This document shows, in pieces, positions 46,901-51,900 of a stretch of 64,000 nucleotides of DNA (position 1 is the stretch's first letter; each line of letters begins with the position of its first letter). Source of the DNA: Escarpia spicata (Eukaryota; Annelida; Polychaeta; Sabellida; Siboglinidae); assembly GCA_963995525.1 (NCBI GenBank), contig OZ023205.1, positions 52,322,214 to 52,386,213 of the forward strand, in the 5' to 3' direction. The notes beneath the pieces were generated by a model. The model ran no database searches. It was given only the letters and a program-made list of their open reading frames with translations, and had not been told where the DNA came from. The position numbers and the translations under genes are program-made.

Positions 46901-48936
46901 AAAGAAACACCGCCTCGGCCTGTGGATGGAGGTCTGTAAACAAGTAATAACCTGATAACACTTGATGGTGTAGCAAACACCACCTCGAGGCACTGGAAGG
47001 ACAATGCTCGCCAGTGTCGCGATAAGATCATGTTGATACACAACGTGTATAAAACACCGATTCCCCCACCCCGTTGGTCGGGCCGAGGTTGGTGGACAAA
47101 GTTGTATCCATCCGGGGTCAACTTGCTGGTGTTTGGGATGTCCTTGGGGTCATCTGTCAGCCACGTCTCTGTAAGCGCGATGATGTCAAGATCAAGTTCG
47201 TGGATATAATCAGTAATGAAATCAGTTTTGTTCCTGACATTTAGCAGAGCAAGGTTTGTGCAATTGCAAGGATTGTATGGTAATGTCAGAGTAATCAAGT
47301 TGTCACGTCGAGGTACAGGCTTAATGGGAGTTGTTGGTCGCGCTGACACAAGTACACGTATCAGTCGTTGTTTGCGTGCATCCCCACGACAACCTTGATG
47401 GGAGGGCCGATGGAGTGCCATCCCCGCTTCACAAGCAGCTCTCCAGGCAGCATTGTTGAGCCGAATGTGACTGCGACCGCTGGGCCGTAACCGATACAGG
47501 CAGTCTTGGGTCATGCTGGGCGTGTAAACAATGTTCACTTTGTCCGGGTTACACATGACCGATCACAAGCTTGTCAATGTCACACAGGTGCAATCGCAAA
47601 TGTAAAATGTAAGTCAGTTAAAATAGTAAAAAGTCACAAAACACTTGATAACACCATTTAGTCCACTGTCCTCTTGGTGTATTCATGAAATATATATATA
47701 TATTATATATATATATATATATACAAACGTGAGTGCTGTAGATTGGCTAGAACTTGTAAAATCCTCAATATATCCAGATGGCATCTATAGGTGCAGCCAC
47801 ATAGGCGCAGACCAATCACAAGTATTAATGTATAGATAACTTCTTTTATGCCTGAATCCTCAGAAACCAAGCCTAAAATCAAATGGTATGGCACTCTCAA
47901 AATCAATATAGCCATTTCATAAAAAAGGCTATATCTTTGTAGAATAAATTACAAGATGACCAAAGCGTTTAATAAGATCCTCGATTGTATCTTGTATCTA
48001 ATGTGTCTTATAAGAGAAGTTGTGAAAAACAATACCTTGAAATTGTTGCATTGCTCTTTTTCTGTGTTGCAGGAAAACGTATGTGATTTACTTTGAGCAG
48101 AAAGATGAGAGTGACCAAGACATTCTGTCGCTGCTCTGCAAATGCTTCAAGTTGTTCTACATGAAGGGCCAGAAAACACCGGGATTACATCACAACTCTT
48201 TAAGGTGAGTCTCGTGAAATACACGTCCATGGGTTCATCTAAATATCAGCCAGTGTTTATGTACGATTAATTGTAGCCGCAGTTCTGTAATCAAAATAGA
48301 AGTTTCAATAAATGGAATCATAAATGTTATGAAGAATGGCGAAACACTCGGTTTGTCCACTTGAAAATGTAAATAGCTCTAAATAACTGCGGTCTTTGTA
48401 TTTTTTAAATACATCACCAATTGGTAGATGAGCAGCCAAAGGTTGGAGGAAGCAAATGAACATAGGAAAAGATGAGTGGATGTCAACATCTGGGAGGAGA
48501 TACACTTATGGTGCCACTGTGTTAACACATTATTATTTAATATGTAATCGCGTATAAACATAGAAAGAGATGAGTGGACGTCAACATCTGGGAGGAGATA
48601 CATTTATGGTGCCACTGTGTTAACACATTATTATTATTTAATATGTAATCGCATAGGCGAGGGGACTGACAAGTATTGTATATAGGGTTTAGACACTCAC
48701 TGCAGCATAAGATGAAAACCACATTCACATAGTAATTGAAATCTCTAAATAAGTTTGTTTTTACAAAAATAATAACTTCTAATGATTGTTGATGACATGG
48801 TTTGATAGTGTCATCTCCTCTGCATTTCAGGTTCTCGTACAAGGGCAATAATATGTTCCTTGTTGGGTCGAAGTCGCCGTACTACAAGTTCAAACTCAAC
48901 AAATACAAGCCCGTAGAACGATCGCAGCTAGGATAG
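1899..48936 (+). CDS. POMGNT1-like protein: two ILEI domains + GT13 domain (5' incomplete, 21 exons)
   Basis: Members of this family act in the Golgi lumen, where POMGNT1 adds GlcNAc in beta-1,2 linkage to O-linked mannose on glycoproteins such as alpha-dystroglycan. The exons listed below join with consistent phase to give 716 codons including the stop. Residues 1-110 are most of ILEI domain 1, 111-134 a linker, 135-307 a complete ILEI domain 2, 308-365 a stem, and 366-715 the GT13 domain. Recognisable GT13 landmarks are VPIIIIPG, NPSMVTV, VIVLEEE, GISGWNVNG, PDVSR and the C-terminal NNMFLVGSKSPYY. No start codon, signal anchor or first half of ILEI-1 was found, so the N-terminus is missing or upstream. 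Both ILEI domains share exon sizes 85-127-70, pointing to domain duplication with its introns. Three acidic catalytic positions differ from the usual family residues (see findings). The family and domain order are secure; activity and substrate are not. Confidence 0.88.
2385..2469 (+). CDS. Exon 2: ILEI-1
   Basis: 85 bp, TTTCAG before and GTACGC after, phase 1 to 2. It encodes a segment with HVILAATQDEASM, typical of the ILEI core. Same length and phase as the domain-2 exon 8637-8721. Confidence 0.85.
2470..3196. other. Intron, nothing recognised
   Basis: AT-rich intron sequence without recognisable repeats or exons. Confidence 0.5.
3197..3323 (+). CDS. Exon 3: ILEI-1 core
   Basis: 127 bp, CCACAG before and GTGAGA after, phase 2 to 0. 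It contains KLGFRDSLVVIGQRG, matching the FRD...GQSG motif of domain 2. Confidence 0.9.
3368..3686 (+). mobile_element. Divergent tRNA-derived SINE copy
   Basis: It starts with a degenerate tRNA-like head (box-B-like GATGTTTGAAT near 3411). Its 3' part, AACCTGTCATGGACTCGCTA through CTCCCAATG, matches the minus-strand SINE copies near 35738-36010 and 42856-43111. It is older and more diverged than those. Confidence 0.6.
3700..4454. other. Intron, nothing recognised
   Basis: AT-rich intron sequence before exon 4. Confidence 0.5.
4455..4524 (+). CDS. Exon 4: end of ILEI-1
   Basis: 70 bp, CCACAG before and GTACGC after, phase 0 to 1. It encodes a segment containing EFANNAELKGCLSLP, with the Cys typical of the ILEI C-terminal strand. 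Same length and phase as exon 10 (13069-13138). Confidence 0.85.
4592..5172. repeat. 22-bp minisatellite, about 26 units
   Basis: Units of TTTGTTCATACTTTACTCAC plus two bases, well conserved in the middle and degenerate at both ends. All three plus-strand frames stay open because of the composition; this is not a protein. It starts about 65 bp after the donor of exon 4. Confidence 0.95.
5456..5526 (+). CDS. Exon 5: inter-domain linker
   Basis: 71 bp between TTGTAG and GTAGGA. Its entry phase 1 and exit phase 0 are exactly what is needed to join exon 4 to exon 6. The peptide begins GKLNTEPLQVVSK and ends PKEDAGPK, a plausible hydrophilic linker. No homology was recognised; the call rests on phase, splice sites and an open frame. 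Confidence 0.65.
5735..6335 (+). mobile_element. 3' end of a LINE (5'-truncated)
   Basis: The frame 5737-5905 contains RIDAYKHSFFPSTIKSWNK, the conserved C-terminal motif of CR1/L2/Jockey-type ORF2 proteins. It is followed by a tandem-repeat tail and a short GAA run (6320-6332) like a LINE 3' end. Confidence 0.7.
5915..6265. repeat. 41-bp minisatellite, about 9 units, in the LINE tail
   Basis: Unit starts CTACTTGCGACGGCCCACCC; one unit is 38 bp. The array sits directly after the LINE C-terminal frame and keeps several frames open. Confidence 0.9.
6336..6863. other. Intron, nothing recognised
   Basis: AT-rich sequence between the LINE tail and exon 6. Confidence 0.5.
6864..6991 (+). CDS. Exon 6: start of ILEI-2
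   Basis: 128 bp, GAGCAG before and GTGAGT after, phase 0 to 2. It contains KCGVKEACGTTAFPVHLFTG and KICVNGK, the first half of a classic ILEI domain with its paired cysteines. Confidence 0.92.
6992..7736. other. Intron; short 10-bp repeat and inverted repeat
   Basis: Contains a GACACGCAGA-type 10-bp repeat near 7396-7436 and an inverted repeat, 7598-7611 with 7666-7679 (13 of 14 bases pair), about 60 bp before the next acceptor. Confidence 0.6.
7737..7846 (+). CDS. Exon 7: ILEI-2
   Basis: 110 bp, CCACAG before and GTGAGA after, phase 2 to 1. It encodes VMADGLNDGGRGFNIAIVNP and, further on, HFDTYSQ, the most diagnostic ILEI/FAM3 signature in the window. Confidence 0.95.
8048..8145. repeat. 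Two copies of a 41-bp segment
   Basis: 8048-8088 and 8105-8145 match at most positions. Intronic, no function seen. Confidence 0.7.
8637..8721 (+). CDS. Exon 8: ILEI-2
   Basis: 85 bp, TTTCAG before and GTAAGC after, phase 1 to 2. It contains DIILAVIHDDASK. It ends with AA, so either version of exon 9 completes the split codon (Asn with 9a, Lys with 9b). Confidence 0.92.
8722..10228. other. Intron with TGTTCC-rich degenerate repeat
   Basis: Mostly unremarkable. About 9884-10135 is a degenerate array of GCATGTTCCATG-like units of roughly 20-30 bp. Confidence 0.6.
10229..10355 (+). CDS. Exon 9a: ILEI-2 core, alternative version a
   Basis: 127 bp, TTCCCAG before and GTGCTG after, phase 2 to 0. 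It contains KLNFRDVWGFVGQSGINGHS. It has the same length and phase as exon 9b; joining both would shift the frame and reach a stop, so only one can be used per transcript. Confidence 0.9.
10361..10706. repeat. Degenerate TTGTCTTGTGTTGGTCC minisatellite
   Basis: About twenty 15-20-bp units starting a few bases after the exon 9a donor. Open frames on both strands here are composition artefacts. Confidence 0.85.
10919..10975. repeat. 18-bp repeat, three units
   Basis: GACAGGTGCTTTGTTTGT repeated three times in tandem, with a further single AGGTGCTTTG near 11219. Confidence 0.85.
11568..11694 (+). CDS. Exon 9b: ILEI-2 core, alternative version b
   Basis: 127 bp, TTGGCAG before and GTGACA after, phase 2 to 0. 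It contains NLKFRDTWVMIGQSGITGFS. It matches exon 9a at about 20 of 42 residues, with FRD, GQSG and I-E in register. No accompanying copies of exons 6-8 were seen nearby, so it looks like a duplicated exon, not a third domain. Confidence 0.85.
11695..13068. other. Intron with a GTGTGTTTGYC-type repeat
   Basis: About 12080-12256 holds degenerate units such as GTGTGTTTGCCGGAAGTGTG. The rest is AT-rich with nothing recognised. Confidence 0.6.
13069..13138 (+). CDS. Exon 10: end of ILEI-2
   Basis: 70 bp, TTTGCAG before and GTGAGT after, phase 0 to 1. It contains FPIPIDIKLCVP, with the Cys of the final ILEI strand. Confidence 0.9.
13420..17170 (+). pseudogene. Dead LINE reverse transcriptase with internal repeat expansion
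   Basis: Conserved pieces in order: CGFRYGRGTVDMI, QVVFVDLTKVSDYVNRE, NVGCPPVLLRLIQAFHNNM, then the 54-bp array, then NGVKQGC (palm motif). After a gap come CTAFGLKINIKKT, HACVVSILLHGSETWT, LNSFHLRCLRTILGIKWQDK and RCLRWLGHVQCMP. The FADD/YADD segment after GVKQGC is missing, and several frameshifts and stops follow. The endonuclease half is absent, so the copy is 5'-truncated. It is inserted in the intron between exons 10 and 11. Clade left open. Confidence 0.85.
13713..16142. repeat. 54-bp minisatellite, exactly 45 units, inside the LINE RT
   Basis: Each unit encodes the same 18-residue RT segment (FHNNMQG, a variable T/A, VQADGSVSEP). 44 steps of exactly 54 bp separate the first and last unit. 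Units differ mainly at one A/G (GTACAG or GTGCAG) and a GAG/AAG codon. Several plus and minus frames stay open throughout, giving long spurious frames. Confidence 0.98.
17363..18013. mobile_element. Foldback / palindromic DNA element
   Basis: The left end GTAGCCACTACCCGAAAACG is the reverse complement of the right end at 17993-18013. Long, imperfect arms of about 270-300 bp run inward; AGATAAGGTGGTTTTGGGCA near 17624 pairs with its complement near 17735. The central spacer is about 100 bp. No protein frame, no clear target-site duplication. Confidence 0.85.
18014..18298. other. Intron, nothing recognised
   Basis: AT-rich, ending in the TATTTCAG acceptor of exon 11. Confidence 0.5.
18299..18397 (+). 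CDS. Exon 11: stem before the GT13 domain
   Basis: 99 bp, ATTTCAG before and GTATGT after, phase 1 to 1. It contains KNKERRAFCNMFDGYGSFCE, matching the stem of POMGNT1 (arginine-rich, F-C, GYGS, C) just before the catalytic domain. Confidence 0.92.
18360..18705 (+). repeat. 90/92-bp tandem copies of the exon 11 end with its splice donor
   Basis: The unit beginning CTGCAACATG at 18360 (in exon 11) recurs at 18450, 18542 and 18634. Each copy repeats the last 38 or so exon bases, the donor AAAGTATGTTT and some 50 bp of intron. The three extra copies carry a 2-base insertion (ATGTTCGAT became ATGTATACGAT), so their exon-like part is out of frame. Confidence 0.95.
18706..19147. other. Intron, nothing recognised
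   Basis: AT-rich intron. Confidence 0.5.
19148..19243 (+). CDS. Exon 12: start of GT13 domain
   Basis: 96 bp, TTTTCAG before and GTGAGT after, phase 1 to 1. It ends FKVPIIIIP(G), the first nucleotide-binding strand of GT13 enzymes (compare VPVAVIAGNRP in POMGNT1). Confidence 0.92.
19244..20130. other. Intron, nothing recognised
   Basis: No exon or known repeat recognised. Confidence 0.5.
20131..20207 (+). CDS. Exon 13: GT13
   Basis: 77 bp, CCCGCAG before and GTACGT after, phase 1 to 0. It contains GLNHNAVRMQLETTLL and NPSMVT, aligned with the RML.SLL...SPQMITV segment of POMGNT1. The usual NRP of the first loop is replaced by LNH. Confidence 0.92.
20761..20816 (+). pseudogene. Truncated copy of exon 14
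   Basis: Preceded by TTGCCAG. It matches the first 56 or so bases of exon 14 with about eight changes, then hits a TGA (after VVH). If spliced in place of exon 14 it would truncate the protein just inside the GT13 domain. Confidence 0.85.
20931..21024 (+). CDS. Exon 14: GT13
   Basis: 94 bp, TACCAG before and GTGAGT after, phase 0 to 1. It contains VMCDQKFTEPCTLARVF, placed where POMGNT1 has VFIDGYYEEP; the Asp is kept. Confidence 0.85.
21025..21790. other. Intron, nothing recognised
   Basis: AT-rich intron ending TTTTGCAG. Confidence 0.5.
21791..21840 (+). CDS. Exon 15: GT13
   Basis: 50 bp, TTTGCAG before and GTAAGT after, phase 1 to 0. It encodes FQTEKALEKVWELYPKA, corresponding to the helix before the metal-binding strand (…NLFPEA in POMGNT1). 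Confidence 0.9.
22345..22605 (-). pseudogene. Retrotransposon reverse transcriptase fragment (DIRS/Ngaro-like)
   Basis: The minus frame has HPGIIRVDLSAPHNS, then DYSLSYVKLDDAIQ, and WLYKTDIVDAFKQIPIHPS. This is the RT block with VDLS and K.DI..AF..IP..P typical of DIRS/Ngaro-type elements (Gypsy-like is the alternative). Only this fragment was recognised. Confidence 0.65.
22606..23986. other. Intron, nothing firm recognised
   Basis: About 22880-22985 and 23525-23600 share AATTCCAATT-like wording that reads as low-complexity repeat; no gene seen. Confidence 0.4.
23987..25112 (+). repeat. 53-bp minisatellite carrying splice acceptor + start of exon 16, 21 units
   Basis: From the first TTGTAG (ending 23999) to the genuine one (ending 25112) is exactly 21 x 53 bp. 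Each unit has a TTGTAG acceptor followed by CAACGTGGTAGTCCTGGAGG, the degraded first bases of exon 16. Two subtypes alternate (GACCTGTAGTCCTGG and GAGCTGTTGTCGTGG). The copies lack 2 and 3 bases relative to exon 16, so the frame that reads LEE does not follow from their own acceptor. Confidence 0.97.
25113..25239 (+). CDS. Exon 16: GT13 metal-binding (EED-like) exon
   Basis: 127 bp, TTGTAG before and GTAACT after, phase 0 to 1. It starts QHVIVLEEEVIVSVDLLYFF and ends GISGWNVN(G). It lines up without gaps with VVLEEDLDIAVDFFSFL and CISAWNDQG of POMGNT1. The metal-binding Asp of EED is Glu, and Asp of WND is Val. The start is the last repeat of the 53-bp array and is the only one that gives the family frame. 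Confidence 0.88.
25281..27590. repeat. 63-bp minisatellite, about 36 units
   Basis: Unit reads TTGTTCTTATCCTTTTTATC then GAGAATGTGCACTGTTGCGT and so on; length variants of 61, 63 and 64 bp. It begins about 40 bp after the exon 16 donor. Repetitive open frames on both strands are artefacts. Confidence 0.97.
27591..28920. other. Intron with a pyrimidine-rich tract
   Basis: About 27840-28215 is strongly C/T-rich on the plus strand. The rest shows nothing recognisable. Confidence 0.6.
28921..29053 (+). CDS. Exon 17: GT13
   Basis: 133 bp, TTTCTAG before and GTAAAC after, phase 1 to 2. It contains YRTETFPGIGFLLKRKFYDE, matching [21 protein letters not shown] of POMGNT1. Confidence 0.93.
29054..29456. 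other. Intron, nothing recognised
   Basis: No exon recognised. Confidence 0.5.
29457..29577 (+). repeat. Tandem acceptor-like units upstream of exon 18
   Basis: Five 22-24-bp units of TTGTTTCAAATTCTTTCAGG; four end in CAG. The genuine acceptor at 29710-29751 (TTGTTTCAGATTCTT through TTCTTGCAG) is built from the same wording. Confidence 0.75.
29752..29901 (+). CDS. Exon 18: GT13, catalytic-base and PDVSR exon
   Basis: 150 bp, TTGCAG before and GTACGT after, phase 2 to 2. It begins RAWHGWFKDQLAGKEMIVPD followed by VSR. PDVSR and the paired Trp are conserved, but the Asp between the tryptophans (WDxW in the family, proposed catalytic base) is His. Confidence 0.92.
29902..31347. other. Intron, nothing recognised
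   Basis: Start of a 13-kb intron; AT-rich. Confidence 0.45.
31356..32650. mobile_element. Non-autonomous hAT-like DNA transposon
   Basis: Terminal inverted repeats TAAAGCCCTGCGCGGG (left) and its complement (right end 32650). The 8-bp target duplication CTATCTAC lies at 31348-31355 and 32651-32658; eight bases is the hAT length. GC-rich, G-rich subterminal motifs (GCGGGCTGCGGG) lie at both ends and the interior is AT-rich. No transposase recognised. Confidence 0.85.
32659..35080. other. Intron, AT microsatellite, otherwise unassigned
   Basis: A TA-rich run at about 33873-33905. A minus-strand frame at 34363-34596 is open but not recognised. Confidence 0.4.
35085..35202. repeat. Cluster of CCCGTC / GACGGG hexamers
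   Basis: Seven copies of the hexamer in both orientations within about 120 bp of otherwise AT-rich DNA. It may be a subterminal region of an unrecognised transposon. Confidence 0.55.
35420..36010 (-). mobile_element. tRNA-derived SINE and associated repeat, copy 1
   Basis: On the minus strand, 36010-35939 folds as a 72-nt tRNA-like head: seven acceptor pairs with wobble, box-B-like GGTTCAAATCC. The body down to 35738 contains the conserved ACCTGTCGTGGACTCGCTGA and CTCCCAATG. Similarity with copy 2 continues on to 35420, beyond the part shared with other copies. Confidence 0.8.
36125..38992 (-). pseudogene. LINE ORF2: endonuclease + reverse transcriptase, two stops
   Basis: One frame of about 955 codons. 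In order: N-terminal CLNARSIVNKRSEL and GITESWATTD (AP endonuclease); GDFNHGHIQW; SDHNQIHF; then RT with VDIIYLDFQKAFDKVPH, GVPQGSVLGP and FADDTKVF; and C-terminal PHLEYCIQAWRP. Only two in-frame TGA codons interrupt it (38648-38650, and 36623-36625 before the C-terminal piece); both fit CGA to TGA changes. A recent but inactive copy. Its N-terminus overlaps the ORF1 stop in another frame. Confidence 0.92.
39001..40221 (-). CDS. LINE ORF1: zinc-finger-like N-terminus + SGNH esterase
   Basis: 406 codons, intact. The first 50 residues have CDDCHSWVDFALSGC and QCVGCW (PHD-like cysteine spacing). A charged, low-complexity G/E/K/T-rich middle follows. The C-terminal half has FMGDSIMRKTD, LVHVGTNN and RDGLHL, the GDS, N and D-H blocks of an SGNH/GDSL esterase. 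This is the known ORF1 layout of many CR1-type LINEs. Confidence 0.9.
   Translation of the reverse strand: MAPCKRQVKAKRHLVCDDCHSWVDFALSGCTKSWTETKEEGFTFQCVGCWKVKCLEKEVARLVDIVKGMEMRISKETDGMERDDRDKVGNTVKLKEQSSGNKTEERRLRGGKVIGGEESGGSTAGNVTGVKVAGEKVTVEKEVGGKKRRERREGNAMGGKMTGRKEVRVHVTEEKSGGTMTGRKVTRETASGKNGMDEIVTGEQKTVEQDYNQKDANRRKSYTEAVIEGAMRKERVFMGDSIMRKTDKTLSEGEDVVVCLPGARIEHVTERVEKVLGHGKGGSILVHVGTNNAEREGTTGIVQKYRQLVKKLKKTRVEQIILSGILPVMGGMGPTYRNCKRMAINALVEQMCKEEGVGFLDLWGYFVGREDMYMRDGLHLIGKGAAVFSENLLQSVDSGTGCIYLN
40231..42536. other. Intron: LINE 5' flank, otherwise unassigned
   Basis: It may include the LINE 5'UTR. No exon or other element recognised. Confidence 0.4.
42537..43111 (-). mobile_element. 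tRNA-derived SINE and associated repeat, copy 2
   Basis: Direct-repeat copy of 35420-36010 with small indels; the tRNA-like head (43111-43054) lacks about 14 bases. It ends 38 bp before exon 19. Confidence 0.8.
43150..43311 (+). CDS. Exon 19: GT13 C-terminal part
   Basis: 162 bp, TTGCAG before and GTAAGT after, phase 2 to 2. It contains KYEASIELLLKAASALETTN and LGFYVPETTG, matching AYEVEVHRLLSEAEVLDHS and FLPDTEGHTY of POMGNT1. Confidence 0.92.
43312..44282. other. Intron, nothing recognised
   Basis: AT-rich. Confidence 0.45.
44283..47560 (-). pseudogene. L2-like LINE, frameshifted, catalytic palm deleted
   Basis: Endonuclease (47556-46585): VRNKTDFITDYIHELDLDII, TETWLTDD, GDFNIHYG, DHHAVHC. 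RT: YRPISNLSFVSKLLERHV, AYRQHHSTETAL, DMSAAFDTVDHSVL. The region from motif B to YADD is missing between WLESYQ (about 45425) and DADDRIERC. The C-terminal part (45112-44648) has HWLPVHWRIQYKLL and PTLWNALP. It ends with an L2-type tail (AGCGCCATA reversed, then a TTATTATTA run). In the intron before exon 20. Confidence 0.88.
47691..47723. repeat. TA microsatellite
   Basis: TATATA run of about 33 bp with one interruption. Confidence 0.95.
47724..48072. other. Intron, nothing recognised
   Basis: AT-rich, ends GTGTTGCAG. Confidence 0.5.
48073..48204 (+). CDS. Exon 20: GT13 C-terminal part
   Basis: 132 bp, TTGCAG before and GTGAGT after, phase 2 to 2. It begins GKTYVIYFEQKDESDQDILS and contains LLCKCFKLF, matching HTYVAFIRMEKDDDFTTW and LAKCLHIW of POMGNT1. 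Confidence 0.93.
48461..48657. repeat. Tandem duplication, about 98 bp
   Basis: 48461-48556 and 48559-48657 match closely (GATGAGTGGAYGTCAACATC and following). In the last intron. Confidence 0.9.
48831..48936 (+). CDS. Exon 21: C-terminus and stop
   Basis: Preceded by ATTTCAG, phase 2 entry. It encodes FSYKGNNMFLVGSKSPYY and a lysine-rich end, KYKPVERSQLG, then TAG at 48934-48936. It aligns with RKKNHFLVVGVPASPYS of POMGNT1, but the proline-rich tail of vertebrate POMGNT1 is absent. Confidence 0.93.
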
Positions 48937-51900
48937 CGTCTAACAGCTTCTCTTGATTTTTTTGTTTTCTCTACCTCATTCTACTCGCTCTCTCTCTCTC
49001 TTTCCATCATTCTCTCTACTTCCTTCTGTTCTCTCTCTATCATTCTCTCTACCTCGTTCTATTCTCTTTCTATCATTCTCTGTATACCATTTCACGTAAA
49101 CCATTCCATTCTATCTCTCTGTACCATTCTCTGTGTATTGTCTTTGCTGTACCTTTCTCTGTATATGATTATATAGTTATATGTCTGCCATTATTTGTAC
49201 ATTCTCTATATAGTTTACCTTTCTCTGTAACAATAGGATGTGTGTTATTGTATACCATTACTGAATATCACATTCTTTGTACAGTATATGTACTGTGCTG
49301 TACAATACACCATTTTCTATAAACTATTCAATGAGTACTATTCATTGTATACTATCCCACTCACTAAGTTAAACAAATTTTAGTTATGTCTGAACATTGT
49401 TATATTTAAGAGTGTGTTGTATTTAAGAGTGTATATAATTATTATGGTACATCCTGCGGTGGTGTTAATTAATTAATATGAAGTCTGGGGATAGGTCTGC
49501 AAAATTTCTTCGTCGTTCGGCTAATAACACTAACATGCAATGGCGAGTTGAGTGCAGGGATCCGAAATGCCAATCGTACATGGTTTATTGTTTGGGTTGA
49601 TCAAAAATCATATATTTTCATGGCAAAGAATCAACTACTGGTGGCAACTCTGTGATGTTTTTGTATCTGCCAAGTAGAATCGTGTTAGGTGAAGTTGTAC
49701 GCAGCACACAGAGAGCATAAAATGACATACATAATGGTAAGAGGGGGTGAACAAAGACAAGATTGTCGCGCAGGTTCCCTTGGCTCGTGTCCATGCTGTT
49801 GTCGTTTTGTGTCAAGTACGATGCTCTTACGGTGTCGTAGATGGGTTTAACCTTCATATAAACACTGTCTGTCTGTCCATTCAGGCTGTTCTACATGCTG
49901 CAGACCTAGGGCTCTTTCAAAGCACATTTGTGCATGCCATTGATGTATATTGAAAAACACTTTGGGTAAAAGTAAAACAGAAATAGAAATTCTGGTTGTC
50001 AATCTGACAATTTTTTTTTGAAATTCTGAAGTAACTAGAAACGTGTTCTGTGCTACATGATTCAGTAGAATGAACAACATTTCTTTTCAGACTATGAGTG
50101 CAGATACACTAGAACAGTGTTGTCGTAATAATTTTTGGAAACGTTTGTCAGGTCGAGACATACAGTACAGTAGGTATTATGCACATTAAACATTTCACTC
50201 TGGTTTGATAAATTTTCACGTTATCTAGCGGATCTGGGTGTTTTTTCTACCTTAACTTTGGATAATACATTTCCGTCTTACTTACTGTTCAGAGTTTAAG
50301 TAATCTTTTGACGTCTCAATATTGTGGTATTGGCGGCATCCAGCCTAGTTGATGTTTGTGTTATTTGTAGATATAGAGACGCTGAGTCATTTGACATGCA
50401 CATGATCTCCAAAACTAGGTAGTCACTTATGTTACGCACCGGAATTGTGAAACTACTACGTAAAATGTGCTCTGAAGTTGTATGGTTATGTGTATAACAG
50501 AGATGTTATTTAGACATACAAAATGTTGGAGGGTGTTTAGTTTGATTCTTGCATTTGTGGTACTGTTTTAAAGGAAATACCCTGCCGGTTCAAGGGAACC
50601 GTATAAGAACATGTTTTTGGTGGTATTATTGTTACCTTTTCGTCGATTTCCGGGTGATTATACAGATGTGCTACCAATACCATACGTGTGTTTTAAATAA
50701 ATGTGTAAGTTAGATTAGTGAGTTAACATAGTGTGTTAAGTGTGTGTTTACATTTGGCATTTCACCAGATATTCCCTGCACAGAAAGTTACTTCTAGAAT
50801 TAAAATAATCTGGGTCTTGTTTGGTGTTGGAAATAACTTCCAAATGAAAGATGGAAATATATTATTGTTAGCAGATTTTTCTCACAGATATCTTATCAAA
50901 GAAACATGTGATATCAACCGCTGCATTGCGTTCTCTTCCCAGGCTATCAATCAAGTGGGTGATACACGTGTGTGAAATATGGGAGGTTTACTCCCAAATA
51001 TAGGTGGCAGTTGAAACCAGTGTTCAAAATCTGCATTGAAAAGTTGGTGGTCCAATTCAAAAGTTGGCCGTCCACATATTAATGACGATACATAGGCTAT
51101 GCAAATTTACATTATGATTCAATAATAAGGGTTGAAAAACATTCTGGTTTTTCGGGCCAGCATTTTGTGAAGCAGTAATTTCGATACTGGTCGAAATCCC
51201 TGAATTTTTATTGACATTTTGAAAGTAATTTTTTGTGCATGCTACATGGTAACACACTGGGCTTTGACAGGTTTCAATTTCTAGGAATCATTGGTAATGG
51301 GTGGTATAAATTCGTAGTAGTGGTTGTTATGTGAATGCACAATTATAAGCGGTGTGGGCAGTGTGGCACTAACTATTATTTCGATATGTGGCGGAATGTG
51401 CGAGATGCCTGCAAAATTTCCATTTATGTTTGACGCGCTTGGGTATATATATATATATTGATGTGGTTGTATATACGTGCAGTTGGAGGGAATGTACATA
51501 ATGCTGAGCATGCGTTTGTGCTTAGAAAATGAAAGAAACACAGCTGTTTTCATTTGTTACCTGAATTTTATGGGATGTTCTAAAACTGAATTTATTACTG
51601 TTTATACAATTTTGATATGTTAATCATGATATCTATATAAAATGTGTTAACAGTGTGAGCTTCACTTTTAATATTTTTCAAAATACACGATTGGGGATTA
51701 ATGATAAACATCCTAGTTGCATGACGTCTAGTGTGCACTTTGCTCTATTTAAAGAGACCAATCAGTATCCACCATTGATGGTGAAATATAGTTTCACAAC
51801 ATTTCTGAAGGATAATGTATTGCAGCAATAAACATGAAGCAGAACATTGTTCATTTAGAAGTACAGTGGTATTGAAACATTTAAAGAGTTCAGGGTTTTT

